This document shows, piece by piece, positions 40,089 to 47,406 of a stretch of DNA of 64,000 nt. Position numbers and translations under genes: made by a program. Within the stretch, counting starts at the first letter, position 1. Every line of letters starts with the position of its first letter. Below the pieces are notes generated by a model. It did not search any database. It was not told the origin of the DNA and saw only the letters and a program-made list of their open reading frames with translations. Source of the DNA: Planctomycetota bacterium (GTDB lineage: Bacteria; Planctomycetota; UBA1135); the NCBI GenBank assembly GCA_004295085.1, contig SHNF01000018.1, positions 460,230-524,229 on the forward strand. Direction: 5' to 3'.

Positions 40089-42475
40089 GCGGGCCGACGT
40101 CCGCCGCCGCAGCGCCGCGGCGCGACGCCTTGGCCTGGCTCGCCGCGGCCGCGTGCGTCGCGGCGTGGACGCTGCTGCGCCCGGCCTACATCCCGGCGGA
40201 CCTCGGACCACCGGTGCTGGGCCTGGCCCGGACGACCTGGACCGGCGGCGGCCTGCTGGCCGCCGGCGTCGCCCTCGCGACCTTGCTTGGCTGGCGCCGC
40301 GGGCGGCCGTGGCTGGGCCTGGGGCTGGGTCTTTCCATGGCCGCGGTGACCGGCGCCGGCGACGCGTTGCTGTCCTGGTGGGAAGCGGCGCGCCAGCCGG
40401 AGATGCCGGCGTTCTCGGCCGCGGCCTGGGCGCTGGCGAAGCTGGCGGGCGAGCCGGTGGCCTGGCGCGGCGGCCGCCTGCTGTACGACGAAGCGCAAGG
40501 GGCCCTGGAATTCGCGCCCACCTGGGGGCTCACGGCCATGCGGCCGCTGCTGCAATTCTGGCTGGCTGGGGGCCTGATCCTGTGCCTGCGGGAACGCAAG
40601 CCGCGGAATGACGCGACGCCGGCGTTGCTGTCCGACGGCTTGCGCCTGCTGCTGTTGCCGTTGCTGTTCTTCGGGCTGCGCTACGGCTACCTGGTGCTGC
40701 GCTACAGCAGCGTGGATGAGGTCCTGGCGCAGACGGCTCCGCCGGCCCTGGTCCTGTTCTGGAGTCCCGCCGGGATGGCCGCGGCCTTGCTGCTGTCCGC
40801 GGCCGCCATGGCCTGGACCGAAGGTCCGGTCGGCTGGCGGCCGCCGGCGCCGGCGCGCGCGTGGCTGTGGGCGGCGTCCTGCGCCGGCGTGGCCGGCCTG
40901 TGCTTCGGCAGCGCCTTCGCCTGGGAGGATCCGGGCCGGCCCAAGTCGGGCCGCGTGCTGGTGGACGATCGTCTCACCGGAGCCTGGGAGCCGGCCGGAC
41001 GCCTGCTCGATACCCAGCGCTACGGCGACTTCTCGGCCTACTCGTTCTCGGCCATGGTGGAGCAGTTGTCGCACCGCTACGCGGTGGCGGTGAACGCCGA
41101 GCGCGCGTACACGCGCGACTACCTGGACCAGTTCGATGTGTTGATGCTCAAGACCCCGGAGCAGCCGCTGGCCGAGCCGGAGATCGCGGCGATCCACGGC
41201 TGGGTGGCCGACGGCGGCGGCCTGTTCCTGATCAGCGATCACACGGACCTGATGGGCATGAGCACGTACCTGCGGCCGCTGGGCGGGCCTTACGGCCTGG
41301 ATTTCCGCTTCGACGCGACCAACGACGCGGTCACCGGCGGCTTCGACTACTGGCGGCCGGGCCTCGTTCCGGAGCACCCGGTCAGCGCCGGCCTGGAGGT
41401 GTTCGAGTGCATGACGCCGTGCTCGATCCGCCTCAGCGGCCCGGCGCGGCCGGTGCTGACCCTGCGCCGCTCGGCCAGCACCGCCGGCGACTACGCCCAC
41501 GGCAGCAACTTCGGCACGCGCGCGCCGAATCCGGCCGACGCGCATGGCCTGCTCGTCATCGCCGCCGCGGCGCGCGCCGGCCGCGGCCGCGTGCTGGCCT
41601 TCAGCGACTCCACGGTGCTCAGCTCGTTCGCGTACTACACCTGGTCCCACTCCGACTTCATCCAGCGCGGCGTGACCTGGCTGAACCGGCGCAATTCGGC
41701 CGCGGCCTGGCTGGGCCTCGCCTTCGCCGTGCTCGGCAGCGCCGCGCTGCTGCTGGCCTTGCGCGGCCGCGCCGGCGCCGAGGGCTGGATCGCCGCCGCG
41801 GCCGCCGTGGCGCTTGGCGGGCTGGCCGGCGCGTTGGCGGCCGCGCACGTGTCCGCGGCGGCGGTGGCGGTGCCCGAGCCGGTGGACGGCACGGTGCGGG
41901 TCGGCTTCGTGCGCGAGGGCGGTCACGCCTGGCTGCCGGCGGTGCTCGGCTCCCAGCCCGAGGACATGCCGCCGCACGGCAACCTCATGACTTTCATCCA
42001 GACGCCGCAGCGGCTGGGCATGGAGACGCGCGTGGTGCGCCGCGACCCGGCCGTGCTCTCCGAACTGGACGTGCTCGTCATCATGAATCCGGACGTCGAG
42101 CTGGGCCAGCCGGAAGCGCCGGCGGGCTGGATCGAGGCCGTGCGCTCCTGGGTCAGCGCCGGAGGCCGCCTGGTGGTGACCGCGCGCCGCGAGCACCTGG
42201 GTCACCCTCACGACCGCTACCCGCTCTACGTGGACGGCCTCGAGTTCGAGGAGGCGGCGTCGCCGGAGCCGGAGCTGCGCCTGGGCGTGGCCGCGCTGGG
42301 TCAGGGCCGTGTGGTGGCGGTGGAAGGCTCCGAGGTGCTGGACGTGGAGCACATGGGCCACTGCATGCAGTATCCCGGGCGCGACGAGCTCCGCCGGTAT
42401 GCCGCCGCCTTCGAGGTGTTCGGGCACTTGTGCGGCCTGTCCTTGCCCGAGCGCCGCGGCTATCGGCCGCGCTAG
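40085..42475 (+). CDS. Polytopic membrane protein with GATase-like extracytoplasmic domains, paralog B
   Basis: 796 residues; its ATG overlaps the paralog A stop (ATGA). The N-terminal 280 residues are polytopic, followed by VLMLKTPEQPLAEPEIAAIHGWVADGGGLFLISDHTDLMGM, which aligns with the matching part of paralog A (EEFVRDGGSILVLGDHTDVFGL). After a further hydrophobic pair (about 540-600) comes a second such domain, with VLVIMNPDVELG and AVRSWVSAGGRLVVTAR. Residues about 115-230 (GEPVAWRGGRLL, ALEFAPTWGLTAM, GLRYGYLVLRY) follow the spacing of exosortase/archaeosortase cores, but Thr-Trp stands where the catalytic Cys would be. Together A and B may form a membrane complex. Function unknown. 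Confidence 0.75.
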   Translation: MSGPTSAAAAPRRDALAWLAAAACVAAWTLLRPAYIPADLGPPVLGLARTTWTGGGLLAAGVALATLLGWRRGRPWLGLGLGLSMAAVTGAGDALLSWWEAARQPEMPAFSAAAWALAKLAGEPVAWRGGRLLYDEAQGALEFAPTWGLTAMRPLLQFWLAGGLILCLRERKPRNDATPALLSDGLRLLLLPLLFFGLRYGYLVLRYSSVDEVLAQTAPPALVLFWSPAGMAAALLLSAAAMAWTEGPVGWRPPAPARAWLWAASCAGVAGLCFGSAFAWEDPGRPKSGRVLVDDRLTGAWEPAGRLLDTQRYGDFSAYSFSAMVEQLSHRYAVAVNAERAYTRDYLDQFDVLMLKTPEQPLAEPEIAAIHGWVADGGGLFLISDHTDLMGMSTYLRPLGGPYGLDFRFDATNDAVTGGFDYWRPGLVPEHPVSAGLEVFECMTPCSIRLSGPARPVLTLRRSASTAGDYAHGSNFGTRAPNPADAHGLLVIAAAARAGRGRVLAFSDSTVLSSFAYYTWSHSDFIQRGVTWLNRRNSAAAWLGLAFAVLGSAALLLALRGRAGAEGWIAAAAAVALGGLAGALAAAHVSAAAVAVPEPVDGTVRVGFVREGGHAWLPAVLGSQPEDMPPHGNLMTFIQTPQRLGMETRVVRRDPAVLSELDVLVIMNPDVELGQPEAPAGWIEAVRSWVSAGGRLVVTARREHLGHPHDRYPLYVDGLEFEEAASPEPELRLGVAALGQGRVVAVEGSEVLDVEHMGHCMQYPGRDELRRYAAAFEVFGHLCGLSLPERRGYRPR

Positions 42476-42619
42476 GAGCTGCAGCGGGATACTGCCCAAG
42501 GCGGCCGGTATTCATCTTCCGTCAAGAACGGCGCCGGCGCGGGAAAGGAGGCTGATGGGGCGGCATTGCGTCCGGCCCTCCACCCCTGGTGCTCATCCAC
42601 AACGAACCCACTCCATGCC

Positions 42620-43471
42620 ATGCGATGTTTCCGCCAGCTCTCCTTCCTCATCCTTCCGGCCGGCCTGGCCTGGTTCCTGGCTCCGGACCACGGTGAAGCC
42701 TCGGCGCCGGGCTGGCAGGCCCCGGGCGCGGCTCCCGCGCAGTACCTGCAGCAGACTCCGCCGCAGATCTGGTCATCCGCCACCGGCGGCAGCAGCCGCA
42801 GCCACCTGCCCAAGTCCACGCTGGGCGGCCCCATAGGCCAGACCTGCTCCGTGGACACTTCCGACGCGGGCAACCCGCCGCGCTGCTCGGCGCTGTCGAC
42901 CACGGCCGGGCGCTGCTCGGCCCAGTGCGACGCGGAGCAGCGCTGCTCGGCGTTCCTGAGCCCGGTGGGGGTGACGCGCCGTGCGCTCTGCTCCACCTTC
43001 GGCGGCACCGGCTCCGTGTGCTCGGTCCTGCAGCCGGGGACACCGCCCAACGGTCCGTCCCAGTGCAGCGCCTTCGGCGGCTTCGGCGGGACCAGCATCC
43101 AGTGCTCGGTCATGCGCGGCGGCTCCAGCCAGTTCTGCTCGGCCCAGAACCCGGCGCAGACCGAGTTCAACCAGTGCTCCACCTTCTCGCATCCCGTCGT
43201 GGGCGGGACGGGACGCCTGAACTGCTCCGTGCTGAGCGGCGGCACCTCGGCCGCGGGCAACTCCTGCTCGGTCAAGGGCCAGGTCTCCATCACCGCGTTT
43301 CCGAAGTTCTGCTCGACCTTCGCGCAGAACTCGAGCTGCTCCGTCCTGGCCGGCAACACCGGCCGCTGCACCACGTTCGCGGCCCCGGCCGGCACCTGCA
43401 GCGTCTTCGCGCACGGCTCGCACTGCAGCGTGATCGGCGGCGCTTCCGGCGCGAGCTGCCACTGGCCGTAG
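42620..43471 (+). CDS. Secreted cysteine-rich CS-repeat protein 1
   Basis: 283 residues from ATG 42620. The signal peptide is MRCFRQLSFLILPAGLAWFL and the segment after it. The mature protein has 19 cysteines. Seventeen are in the pattern Cys-Ser/Thr-x, mostly CSV, CSA or CST followed by Phe, Leu or Met, spaced about 6-20 residues apart. The N-terminal part holds WSSATGGSSRSHLP, which the two paralogs share, then CSVDTSD. The protein ends in SCHWP. I do not recognise the family. It is adjacent to paralog 2 and distantly linked to paralog 3 at 62398. The pattern suits a disulfide-rich or metal-binding exported structural protein, but no role is shown by sequence. Confidence 0.85.
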   Translation: MRCFRQLSFLILPAGLAWFLAPDHGEASAPGWQAPGAAPAQYLQQTPPQIWSSATGGSSRSHLPKSTLGGPIGQTCSVDTSDAGNPPRCSALSTTAGRCSAQCDAEQRCSAFLSPVGVTRRALCSTFGGTGSVCSVLQPGTPPNGPSQCSAFGGFGGTSIQCSVMRGGSSQFCSAQNPAQTEFNQCSTFSHPVVGGTGRLNCSVLSGGTSAAGNSCSVKGQVSITAFPKFCSTFAQNSSCSVLAGNTGRCTTFAAPAGTCSVFAHGSHCSVIGGASGASCHWP

Positions 43472-43495
43472 GCCGCTTTGGCGCTCGTACTTGCA

Positions 43496-43524
43496 GGGCG
43501 GCGGGGGCGCGATCCCCGCCGCCC
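43496..43524 (+). terminator. Strong GC hairpin after cysteine-rich gene 1
   Basis: Perfect 11-bp stem (43496-43506 with 43514-43524) and a 7-base loop, 25 bases past the stop. There is no T-run, so it is a possible intrinsic terminator or RNA-stabilising stem. Confidence 0.55.
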
Positions 43525-43541
43525 CCGCGGTTTCTCCGGAG

Positions 43542-43547
43542 TTGACT
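43542..43547 (+). promoter_or_regulatory. Possible -35 box of cysteine-rich gene 2
   Basis: TTGACT lies 54 bases before the TTG start, just after the hairpin. A matching -10 is weak. A perfect TTGACA lies at a comparable place before paralog 3. Confidence 0.3.
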
Positions 43548-43601
43548 TTTGGCGATCTTGTGCTGTGCTGGAAGCGCCCCGGCAGCACCGGAGACCTTTT
43601 C

Positions 43602-44447
43602 TTGCACTCCCGCTCTCCTGTCTCACCCCTGGCCTGGATCGGGGTCGCTGCGGCGTCGGCCTGGGCGCTGGTCCCCGCCCGCAGCCAAGCCGCCCCATCG
43701 GCCTGGCGTTGCTCCGCCCCGGCCCTGGCTTCCTTCCGACAGCAGTCTCCGGCGGCGGCCTGGTCCTCGGCGGGCGGCAGCGGCCGCACGCACCTCCCGA
43801 CCTCGGCCATGCCCTTCACCACCACCGGCGCGATCTGCTCGGTGGACTCGACCGACGCCGCGGTCCCGCGCTGCTCCACCAGCAACGCAGCGCCGCGCTG
43901 CTCGGCGCACTGCGACAGCGCACAGCGCTGCTCCGCGTTCTTCGCTCCCGCGGGAGTGAACGTGCCGCTGATCTGCTCGACCCTGGGCGGGACCGCCCGC
44001 ACCTGCTCCGTGCTGCAGCCTCCAATCCAGCAGGCGGGGCCATCGCAGTGCAGCGCCTTCGGCGGCTCGCCCGGCTCCGACACCCAGTGCTCGGTGATGG
44101 CGGCGGGGGCCGACCAGGCCTGCTCCGCGCAGAACCCGGCGCGCCTGCAGCAGAACGCGTGCTCCACCTTCTCCAGCACGGGCGCGGTGGGAGTGATCCA
44201 GTGCTCCGTCCTGCGCGGCGGCGCGAACGCGCGCAACCTGTGCTCGGTCGGCAACGCGGCGCAGCCGAGCCTGGCCAAGCGCTGCTCTACGTTCTCTCCG
44301 GGCAGCGATTGCTCGGTGCTGCCGGGCAGCCGCGGCATCTGTACCGCCTTCGCGCCGGCGCCGGCCGCGTCGTGCAGCACGTTCGCGGCCCCCTCCACGT
44401 GCAGCCTCATCGGCGGTCCGGGCGGGGCCTTGTGCCGCTGGCCGTGA
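43602..44447 (+). CDS. Secreted cysteine-rich CS-repeat protein 2
   Basis: 281 residues from TTG 43602. This start is chosen because it has GGAG eight bases upstream and gives an N-terminus (x-HSRSP) like paralog 3 (MHSRHW); the frame itself is open from 43491. The signal peptide region is LAWIGVAAASAWALVPARSQA. The mature protein has 20 cysteines, nearly all in CSV/CSA/CST motifs. It shares WSSAGGSGRTHLP, then CSVDSTD, the pair RCSAHCDSAQRCSAF, QCSAFGG and TQCSVM, and ends LCRWP. It aligns along its whole length with paralog 1, consistent with tandem duplication followed by divergence. Function unknown. Confidence 0.85.
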   Translation: MHSRSPVSPLAWIGVAAASAWALVPARSQAAPSAWRCSAPALASFRQQSPAAAWSSAGGSGRTHLPTSAMPFTTTGAICSVDSTDAAVPRCSTSNAAPRCSAHCDSAQRCSAFFAPAGVNVPLICSTLGGTARTCSVLQPPIQQAGPSQCSAFGGSPGSDTQCSVMAAGADQACSAQNPARLQQNACSTFSSTGAVGVIQCSVLRGGANARNLCSVGNAAQPSLAKRCSTFSPGSDCSVLPGSRGICTAFAPAPAASCSTFAAPSTCSLIGGPGGALCRWP

Positions 44448-44479
44448 CGGCGGCGGCTTCTTCCTACGAACTCTCTTCA

Positions 44480-44510
44480 GGCGGCGGGAGTGCGGTCCCG
44501 CCGCCGTTTG
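44480..44510 (+). terminator. Intrinsic terminator after cysteine-rich gene 2
   Basis: Perfect 10-bp stem (44480-44489 with 44496-44505) and a 6-base loop, followed by a T-rich GTTTGTTC. It lies between convergent genes, 33 bases past the stop. Confidence 0.7.
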
Positions 44511-44520
44511 TTCGGGGACC

Positions 44521-45978
44521 TCACTTCCACTCCTTCAGCGCTTCCGCATAGGCCTTGGCGCCGTCCTCCCAGGCCTTCCTCCAGGCCACGAAGTTCGGGT
44601 ACTGGTCCAGGGCGTCCCGGGGGATCTTCCACTGCGCCGCCTGCGCGTACCAGTCCTCCATCTGCCTGGGCAGGTCCACGGGATAGGCCTCGAACAGGAA
44701 CGCATCGGGGAGCTGCTCCACCACGGTCCGGAAGACCGGTTTGACGTCGCGGGGCTGGTCGCCGTCCGCACCTTCCTCGTAGTACACCTGGTTGATCTTG
44801 GCGGCCGCCTCGCGCTGCCGGGCGAACTGCGCGTCATAGTCGAGCTTGCGGAAGTACTCCTCGGCGGCGTCCACGCCCCGGAAGTCCTCGCGGAAGGCGG
44901 CCAGGTAGCCCAGCCACAGCTTGCCGTCCAGGCGCAGGTCGTCGGGCGAGTTGAACTGCTTGCTCAGCTTCTTGACGTGCAGCGCGGCGTGCTTGTTGAC
45001 GCGCTCCTTCTCCGCGCGCACCTCGCGCAGCAGGCCGCGCGGCACGTCCTGGAACGGCACGGGACTCGGTCCCTCGAGGCGGCACAGCACGTCGTACGCC
45101 ATGGCGAAGGCCACCGGCGCGGCGTAGCGGGTCACGGAATCCGCAGCCTGCGGCGCGAGGATGGCGCGCGCTGCCGCCAGCGCCTCGTTCCGGTCCTCGG
45201 TGCGCATGCCGCGGCACCAGTCCAGGCACGCGCTGGCCGCGCCGACGCTGGGCCAGTGGCTGTAGCCGGGAAGGCGCAGCAGCCGGCACAGCTTGAAGCG
45301 GCGCTTCTCCACCAGGTGCTCGCGCGAGCCGAAGCTGTTGGCGAAGGGCACGACCGGATCGGCGGTGCCGTGCACGAAAGCCAGCGGAATGTGGTTCAGA
45401 CCGGTGTCGTCCTGCGTGTAGTTCCAGTGACCGGAGGCGTGCGCCACGACGCCGTCCACGAGCTCGGGATACGTGCCCGCGAAATAGACCACGAAGAAGC
45501 CGCCCTGGCTGTGGCCGTACAGGAACACGCGGCGGACCGCGAAGCGGTCGCGCAGCTCCACCAGGAAGTCGCGCAGCACGCGCGCTTCCTTGATGTTGTC
45601 GAAGCTGTTGGCGAACAGGCGGGTGTCGCCCGGGCCCTCCAGGGGGCCGTCCACGGAGATCACGACGTCGTCCGGCCGGAATTCTCCTGGCGGATAGTTG
45701 GCGCTGCCCCAGCGGTAGTCCAGGCCGGTGCCGTGGCAGATCAGCACGAGGTCGCGCGGCGCGTCCGGCGCGTAGCCCTTGGGCAGCACCCAGGTGTAGC
45801 GCAGTCCGTTGGCCGAGGTCCACTTCCAGGCCTTGTGCGGCTCGGCGCCCGCGTCCGGCTCCAGCTCCGGCGGGTGGACATCCTCCTGCTGCTCGTCCGC
45901 GGGGGCGATGGGCTCATCTGCCGGCGGCGCGCCATCCTGGGCGGAGAACGGCACGAGCAGGAGGAAGAGGAGGTTCAT
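44521..45978 (-). CDS. Secreted alpha/beta-hydrolase (PHB-depolymerase/esterase-like)
   Basis: 485 residues. Signal peptide MNLLFLLLVPFSAQ, then an acidic Pro/Glu linker (about 15-48). The alpha/beta-hydrolase domain (about 50-270) has the oxyanion strand DLVLICHGTG, nucleophile elbow GHSQGG (Ser), acid Asp in FVHGTADPVVPF and His in PGYSHWPS. The pattern resembles LpqC/PHB-depolymerase-type esterases. Residues about 275-485 are mostly helical and of unknown role (DDLRLDGKLWLGYLAAFREDF, DWYAQAAQWKIP). It probably cleaves an ester in the periplasm or outside the cell. It is single, convergent with the cysteine-rich pair, and divergent from nothing else close. Confidence 0.85.
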   Translation of the reverse strand: MNLLFLLLVPFSAQDGAPPADEPIAPADEQQEDVHPPELEPDAGAEPHKAWKWTSANGLRYTWVLPKGYAPDAPRDLVLICHGTGLDYRWGSANYPPGEFRPDDVVISVDGPLEGPGDTRLFANSFDNIKEARVLRDFLVELRDRFAVRRVFLYGHSQGGFFVVYFAGTYPELVDGVVAHASGHWNYTQDDTGLNHIPLAFVHGTADPVVPFANSFGSREHLVEKRRFKLCRLLRLPGYSHWPSVGAASACLDWCRGMRTEDRNEALAAARAILAPQAADSVTRYAAPVAFAMAYDVLCRLEGPSPVPFQDVPRGLLREVRAEKERVNKHAALHVKKLSKQFNSPDDLRLDGKLWLGYLAAFREDFRGVDAAEEYFRKLDYDAQFARQREAAAKINQVYYEEGADGDQPRDVKPVFRTVVEQLPDAFLFEAYPVDLPRQMEDWYAQAAQWKIPRDALDQYPNFVAWRKAWEDGAKAYAEALKEWK

Positions 45979-46067
45979 GGCGATAGCCGGCCCCAGCTTA
46001 GTCCGGTCGGCGGGGACGGCGGAAGCTGCCTGGTAACGATCCTGTGATCGGTGACGACCCCGGGCGA

Positions 46068-46415
46068 CTACTCCGCCTCGGGATCCCGCCGTTCCTGTTT
46101 CGTGGTGCCGCGGCGGCGCTTCTGTTCCAGCCGCGTGCGCTCGGCGGCCTTGGGTCTGGCGGTCGGAACGCGCGGCTTGCGCTTGCGGTTGCGATCCTCC
46201 AGCTTGGCGATCAGGCGCTCGAACGCCAGCTCGCGGTTCTGGAACTGGCTGCGGCGCTCGGTGGCGGCCACGGTGATCCCGCTGGGGGGATGGAACAGGC
46301 GTACGCCGGTCTCGGCCTTGTTGCGGTGCTGGCCGCCGGGGCCGGAGGAGCGGATGAAGCGGAGCACGGCTGCGCGCTCCAGGGTTTCCCGGTCCGTGGC
46401 GAAGGTCTGGTCCAT
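46068..46415 (-). CDS. arfB: ArfB-like release-factor-domain protein
   Basis: 115 residues. An RF-1 domain with the catalytic GGQ at residues 27-29 ([18 protein letters not shown]) that hydrolyses peptidyl-tRNA in the ribosome. It lacks the codon-recognition domains of RF1/RF2. The C-terminal 40 residues are strongly basic ([25 protein letters not shown]), matching the tail that ArfB/YaeJ inserts into the empty mRNA channel of stalled ribosomes. It is a little shorter than E. coli ArfB (140 residues) at the N-terminus. A PrfH-type function is less likely because no RtcB gene is near. It is divergent from thioredoxin reductase, sharing a 44-base gap. Confidence 0.88.
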   Translation of the reverse strand: MDQTFATDRETLERAAVLRFIRSSGPGGQHRNKAETGVRLFHPPSGITVAATERRSQFQNRELAFERLIAKLEDRNRKRKPRVPTARPKAAERTRLEQKRRRGTTKQERRDPEAE

Positions 46416-46430
46416 CTATGGATCCTGGCC

Positions 46431-46436
46431 TATCCT
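46431..46436 (+). promoter_or_regulatory. Possible -10 hexamer before thioredoxin reductase
   Basis: TATCCT ends 23 bases before the ATG in the short divergent gap. It is a plausible -10; no -35 is evident outside the opposite gene. Confidence 0.3.
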
Positions 46437-46459
46437 ATGCGGCCCTTGCGGCCGCATCC

Positions 46460-47395
46460 ATGACCCGAAACCTCGTCATCCTGGGAGCCGGCGCCGCCGG
46501 CTACACGGCGGCGCTGTACGCCGCCCGCGCCAACCTGAAGCCGCTGCTGTTCGAAGGGCATCAACCTGGCGGGCAGCTCACCATCACGACCGAGGTGGAG
46601 AACTACCCGGGCTTCCCGCACGGGATCATGGGTCCCGAGCTGATGCAGTTGTTCAAGGAGCAGTGCGCGCGCTTCGGCACCGAGTTCGTGGAGTTCCGCA
46701 ACGCCACCAAGCTGGACACCTCGCGCCGGCCGTTCGTGATCACGGACGAGGAGGGCGAGTCTTACGAGGCGCACGCCGTCATCATCGCCACCGGCGCGCG
46801 CGCCAAGCTGCTGGGCCTGCCCAAGGAAAAGGAGCTGATGGGCTACGGCGTCAGCGCCTGCGCCACCTGCGACGGCGCCTTCTTCAAGGCGAAGGAGGTG
46901 GCGGTGGTGGGAGGCGGCGACACGGCCATGGAAGAGGCCAACTTCCTGACGCGCTTCTCGCCCAAGGTCACGGTGATCCACCGCCGCGACGCCTTCCGCG
47001 CCAGCCCGATCATGCACGAGCGCGCGCTCAGGAACAAGAAGATCGAGTGGAAGACCTGGCGCGAGGTCTCCGACATCCAGCACAACGACAAGAAGCAGGT
47101 GACGGGCCTGCTGCTCAAGGACCCGCGCAGCGGCGATATCGAGAACTTCGCGACGCAGGGCCTGTTCGTCGCCATCGGCCACCAGCCGAACACGGAGTTC
47201 CTGGGGCCGGAGTTCCAGAAGGACGCCGTCGGCTACCTGCAGGTCGGCCCCGGGACCCGCACCAGCGTGGACGGCGTGTTCGCGGCCGGCGACGTCGCCG
47301 ACGCGGTGTACCGCCAGGCGGTGACCGCCGCGGGCACCGGCTGCGCCGCCGCCCTCGACGCCCAGCGCTGGCTGGAGCATCACGGGCTGGCCTGA
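46460..47395 (+). CDS. trxB: Thioredoxin reductase
   Basis: 311 residues from ATG 46460. The frame is open 14 codons further upstream, but MTRNLVILGAGAAGYTAALYAARA is the normal N-terminus. FAD-binding GAGAAG, then QPGGQLTITTEVENYPGFP, and the redox pair CATC (Cys134 and Cys137) followed by DGAFF. The NADPH-binding motif VAVVGGGDTAMEEA and HRRDAFRAS (Arg residues selecting NADPH) are present, with GVFAAGDVAD near the end. It transfers electrons from NADPH to thioredoxin in the cytosol. No thioredoxin gene is next to it. Standard length and motifs leave little doubt. Confidence 0.97.
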   Translation: MTRNLVILGAGAAGYTAALYAARANLKPLLFEGHQPGGQLTITTEVENYPGFPHGIMGPELMQLFKEQCARFGTEFVEFRNATKLDTSRRPFVITDEEGESYEAHAVIIATGARAKLLGLPKEKELMGYGVSACATCDGAFFKAKEVAVVGGGDTAMEEANFLTRFSPKVTVIHRRDAFRASPIMHERALRNKKIEWKTWREVSDIQHNDKKQVTGLLLKDPRSGDIENFATQGLFVAIGHQPNTEFLGPEFQKDAVGYLQVGPGTRTSVDGVFAAGDVADAVYRQAVTAAGTGCAAALDAQRWLEHHGLA

Positions 47396-47406
47396 CTTGA
47401 GGCCGA

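Noticed and set aside
42840..43460. Possible CRISPR array or tandem DNA repeat, because of recurring TGCTCGG
   Set aside because: Spacing is irregular, the units are only 7-10 bases, stay in one reading frame and encode Cys-Ser; they are protein repeats.
42773..44410. Minus-strand frame rich in Thr-Glu-Gln opposite the cysteine-rich genes
   Set aside because: It is the complement of the repeated Cys-Ser codons; the plus-strand frames have signal peptides, ribosome sites and three paralogs, the minus frame has none.
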